Part shown: positions 62,536-64,000 of the stretch, piece after piece | How the letters are laid out: the number at the start of each line of letters is the position of its first letter | Position numbering within the stretch: the stretch's first letter is position 1 | NCBI GenBank assembly: GCA_000231825.2 | Contig: JH720304.1 | Coordinates: forward strand, 658,724-722,723 | DNA: 64,000 nucleotides | Direction: 5' to 3' | Origin: Tetrahymena elliotti 4EA | Lineage: Eukaryota; Ciliophora; Oligohymenophorea; Hymenostomatida; Tetrahymenidae | Notes under the pieces: generated by a model | Told to the model about the DNA's origin: nothing | The model's database searches: none | The model's input: the letters and a program-made list of their open reading frames with translations, nothing else | Made by a program: the position numbers and the translations under genes

Positions 62536-63897
62536 ATGTTTAATAGAATCAGTTTAGGTGGCAATCCTAAGAAGGATGCTAAGAAAGGAGCTTAGTAGAA
62601 TAATAACTTTACTTAAAACAAGTAGCCTAACCAACAAAAAAAAGGAGAATCAAAAAATAGTTTGAGTAGTCTATTGTAAAAGCGTCAAAATCCTGAAAAG
62701 AGTTAAGATAATCAAAGCAGCAAACCTTACAAGTAGGCATAAAATAACAATAATCAAAGTAGCAAAAAGGGAAATAATGAATAATCTTAAAACAATCAAT
62801 AAAAGTAAAATGATTAGAATAAAAATAAGAAGTTTTAAAAACATGAAGAAAAGCAAAAGTAAAAGAACAACGATTTAACAAATAGAATTGAATAAGGATT
62901 AGTAGGTAATAAATAGATTAATGATAATATTCTAATTTCTTAAAATATTAAAATGCAATTAAAAAGGTTCTAAATTTAGAATGATCAATGAGTATTTGTA
63001 CACAACAGATAGTAAAACATCAGCTGACCACTTTGCAAAGAACAAAGATGATTTCTTACTTGTAAGCAAATATTATTTATAAATTATCTGCTTTTCTAAT
63101 TAATTTATTTTAGTATCACTAAGGATTTCAAAGTTAAATTGTAAAATGGCCTGAGAAACCTGTTGACATGATTATCAACGAACTCGATAGAAATCAAATC
63201 TTTCAAAATGCGTAATTAATAATGAATAAAAAGCGTTTTCAATCTGTTTACACTATTTTAATTTAAAAGAATTATTGCAGATTTAGGTTGTGGAGATGGA
63301 AAAATATTTGAATACTTTAGAGATAATAATAAGCTAAAGAGTTTAGATTCTAGTGTAAAATAAGGAATGAAAGAAGTTCATAGTTTTGACTTATGTGCTC
63401 ATAAAGATTTTATTAAAGTTGCAGATAGTAAAAATATACCTTTAAAAAATTCAGAATGTGATGTTGTAGTATTTTGTCTTGCCTTGATGGGTACAAATTA
63501 TATAGAATTTTTATCAGAGGCTAATCGTTTACTCAAATTAAATGGACATCTTATCATTTCGGAAGTCAATTCAAGAATTACAGACATGGATTTATTCATC
63601 AGTATGATAGAATGCCTAGGATTCAAGCTCTAGAAGAAAGTAAAAAAATTTAAATATTTATCAAATGAATAAACTAAATCTTTTTTATAATAATAGATTT
63701 TACCCAACACCTATTTTTGCTTCTTGACTTTTAAGAAACTAGCTGATAATAAATTAAAGCTTAATTCATAAATATTAAATTAAAACAAGAACTTTAAGGC
63801 AAAATATATTGCTAAATTCCCTAAAACAAAAGACTAATCTGATGTTTCATACATCTCTCAATCTCTCCTCAAACCTTGCATTTATAAAAAAAGATGA
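62536..63897 (+). CDS. RRP8: RRP8-type nucleolar rRNA methyltransferase
   Basis: Four exons, 62536-62905, 62967-63061, 63114-63211 and 63270-63897 (introns 61, 52, 58 nt), 1191 nt and 396 aa. Residues 1-120 are a Lys/Gln/Asn-rich low-complexity tail, as expected for a nucleolar protein. The conserved core then follows: G-S-K-F-R-M-I-N-E-Y-L-Y-T, L-Y-H-Q-G-F-Q-S-Q-I, W-P-E-K-P-V-D, the SAM-binding A-D-L-G-C-G-D-G, F-D-L-C-A and V-F-C-L-A-L-M-G-T-N-Y, then E-A-N-R-L-L-K-L-N-G. Family knowledge: RRP8 makes the m1A in the large-subunit rRNA (A645 in yeast 25S) and acts in pre-rRNA processing. The intron at 62906-62966 is supported because it alone joins the tail in frame to G-S-K-F-R. The C-terminal about 60 residues after the core are less conserved. 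Confidence 0.92.
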
Positions 63898-64000
63898 TTT
63901 AAATTTAAAAATTTCGTATTTATGGAAATATATTTGAATTGTAGAAAGTGTTAATTTGAAATAATAATAAATTCATTGACATATTTTTAGATTTAAAATT
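63898..64000. other. 3' flank of RRP8
   Basis: AT-rich, no feature seen before the window ends. Confidence 0.5.

Noticed and set aside
62627..62881. Two minus-strand frames rich in Phe and Ile
   Set aside because: They are the complement of the Lys/Gln/Asn-rich N-terminal tail of RRP8.
1..64000. tRNA, rRNA or CRISPR loci
   Set aside because: No tRNA-like T-arm or paired cloverleaf was seen in the GC-richer patches I inspected, and there is no regular short-repeat/spacer array. A covariance-model scan would settle the RNA question.

Overview
The window is ciliate nuclear DNA, most likely Tetrahymena or a close relative. It is very AT-rich. Long reading frames appear only if TAA and TAG are read as Gln and TGA is the sole stop. 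Introns are short (about 50-120 nt) with GTAA...AG ends, and starts sit in A-rich context. With the standard code almost every real gene looks shattered. All coordinates below use the ciliate code. I could not run any search, so family names rest on motif recognition. I cannot tell a macronuclear from a micronuclear assembly; transposon relics and pseudogenes in the spacers leave micronuclear DNA possible.

Positions 1-43780 hold a direct tandem array of one large membrane-receptor family. Four copies look intact where visible: A (1-2668, 3' part only), C (11614-17173), E (26407-32105, with a sequence gap) and F (38220-43780). C and F each resolve into five exons with consistent phase and both give 1766 aa. 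The architecture is signal peptide, Cys-rich module, REJ-like ectodomain, a degenerate GPS cleavage site, TM1, a long Q/N-rich cytosolic segment and a C-terminal group of membrane helices. This resembles polycystin-1/PKDREJ without PLAT or channel parts. Between them lie three broken copies: B (6815-9700), D (18220-22026) and a promoter-fused C-terminal relic (34863-36230). Repeated spacer blocks, a conserved upstream module and three Tc1/mariner-like transposase relics fill the rest. The intact copies differ as mosaics, which suggests exchange between copies.

Positions 44859-53545 hold five tandem short-chain dehydrogenases of the HSD17B10 (type-2 3-hydroxyacyl-CoA dehydrogenase) type. One is cut by a sequence gap. 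All keep the nucleotide-binding and Ser/Tyr/Lys motifs.

Positions 54421-63897 are ordinary single-copy genes: a small one-helix membrane protein, a divergent protein kinase of 1102 aa with a large insert after its glycine loop, a multi-exon protein with repeated C-T-F-x-P motifs and an EF-hand-like loop, and a clear RRP8-type rRNA methyltransferase. The receptor array, the dehydrogenase array and the housekeeping genes show no sign of acting together.
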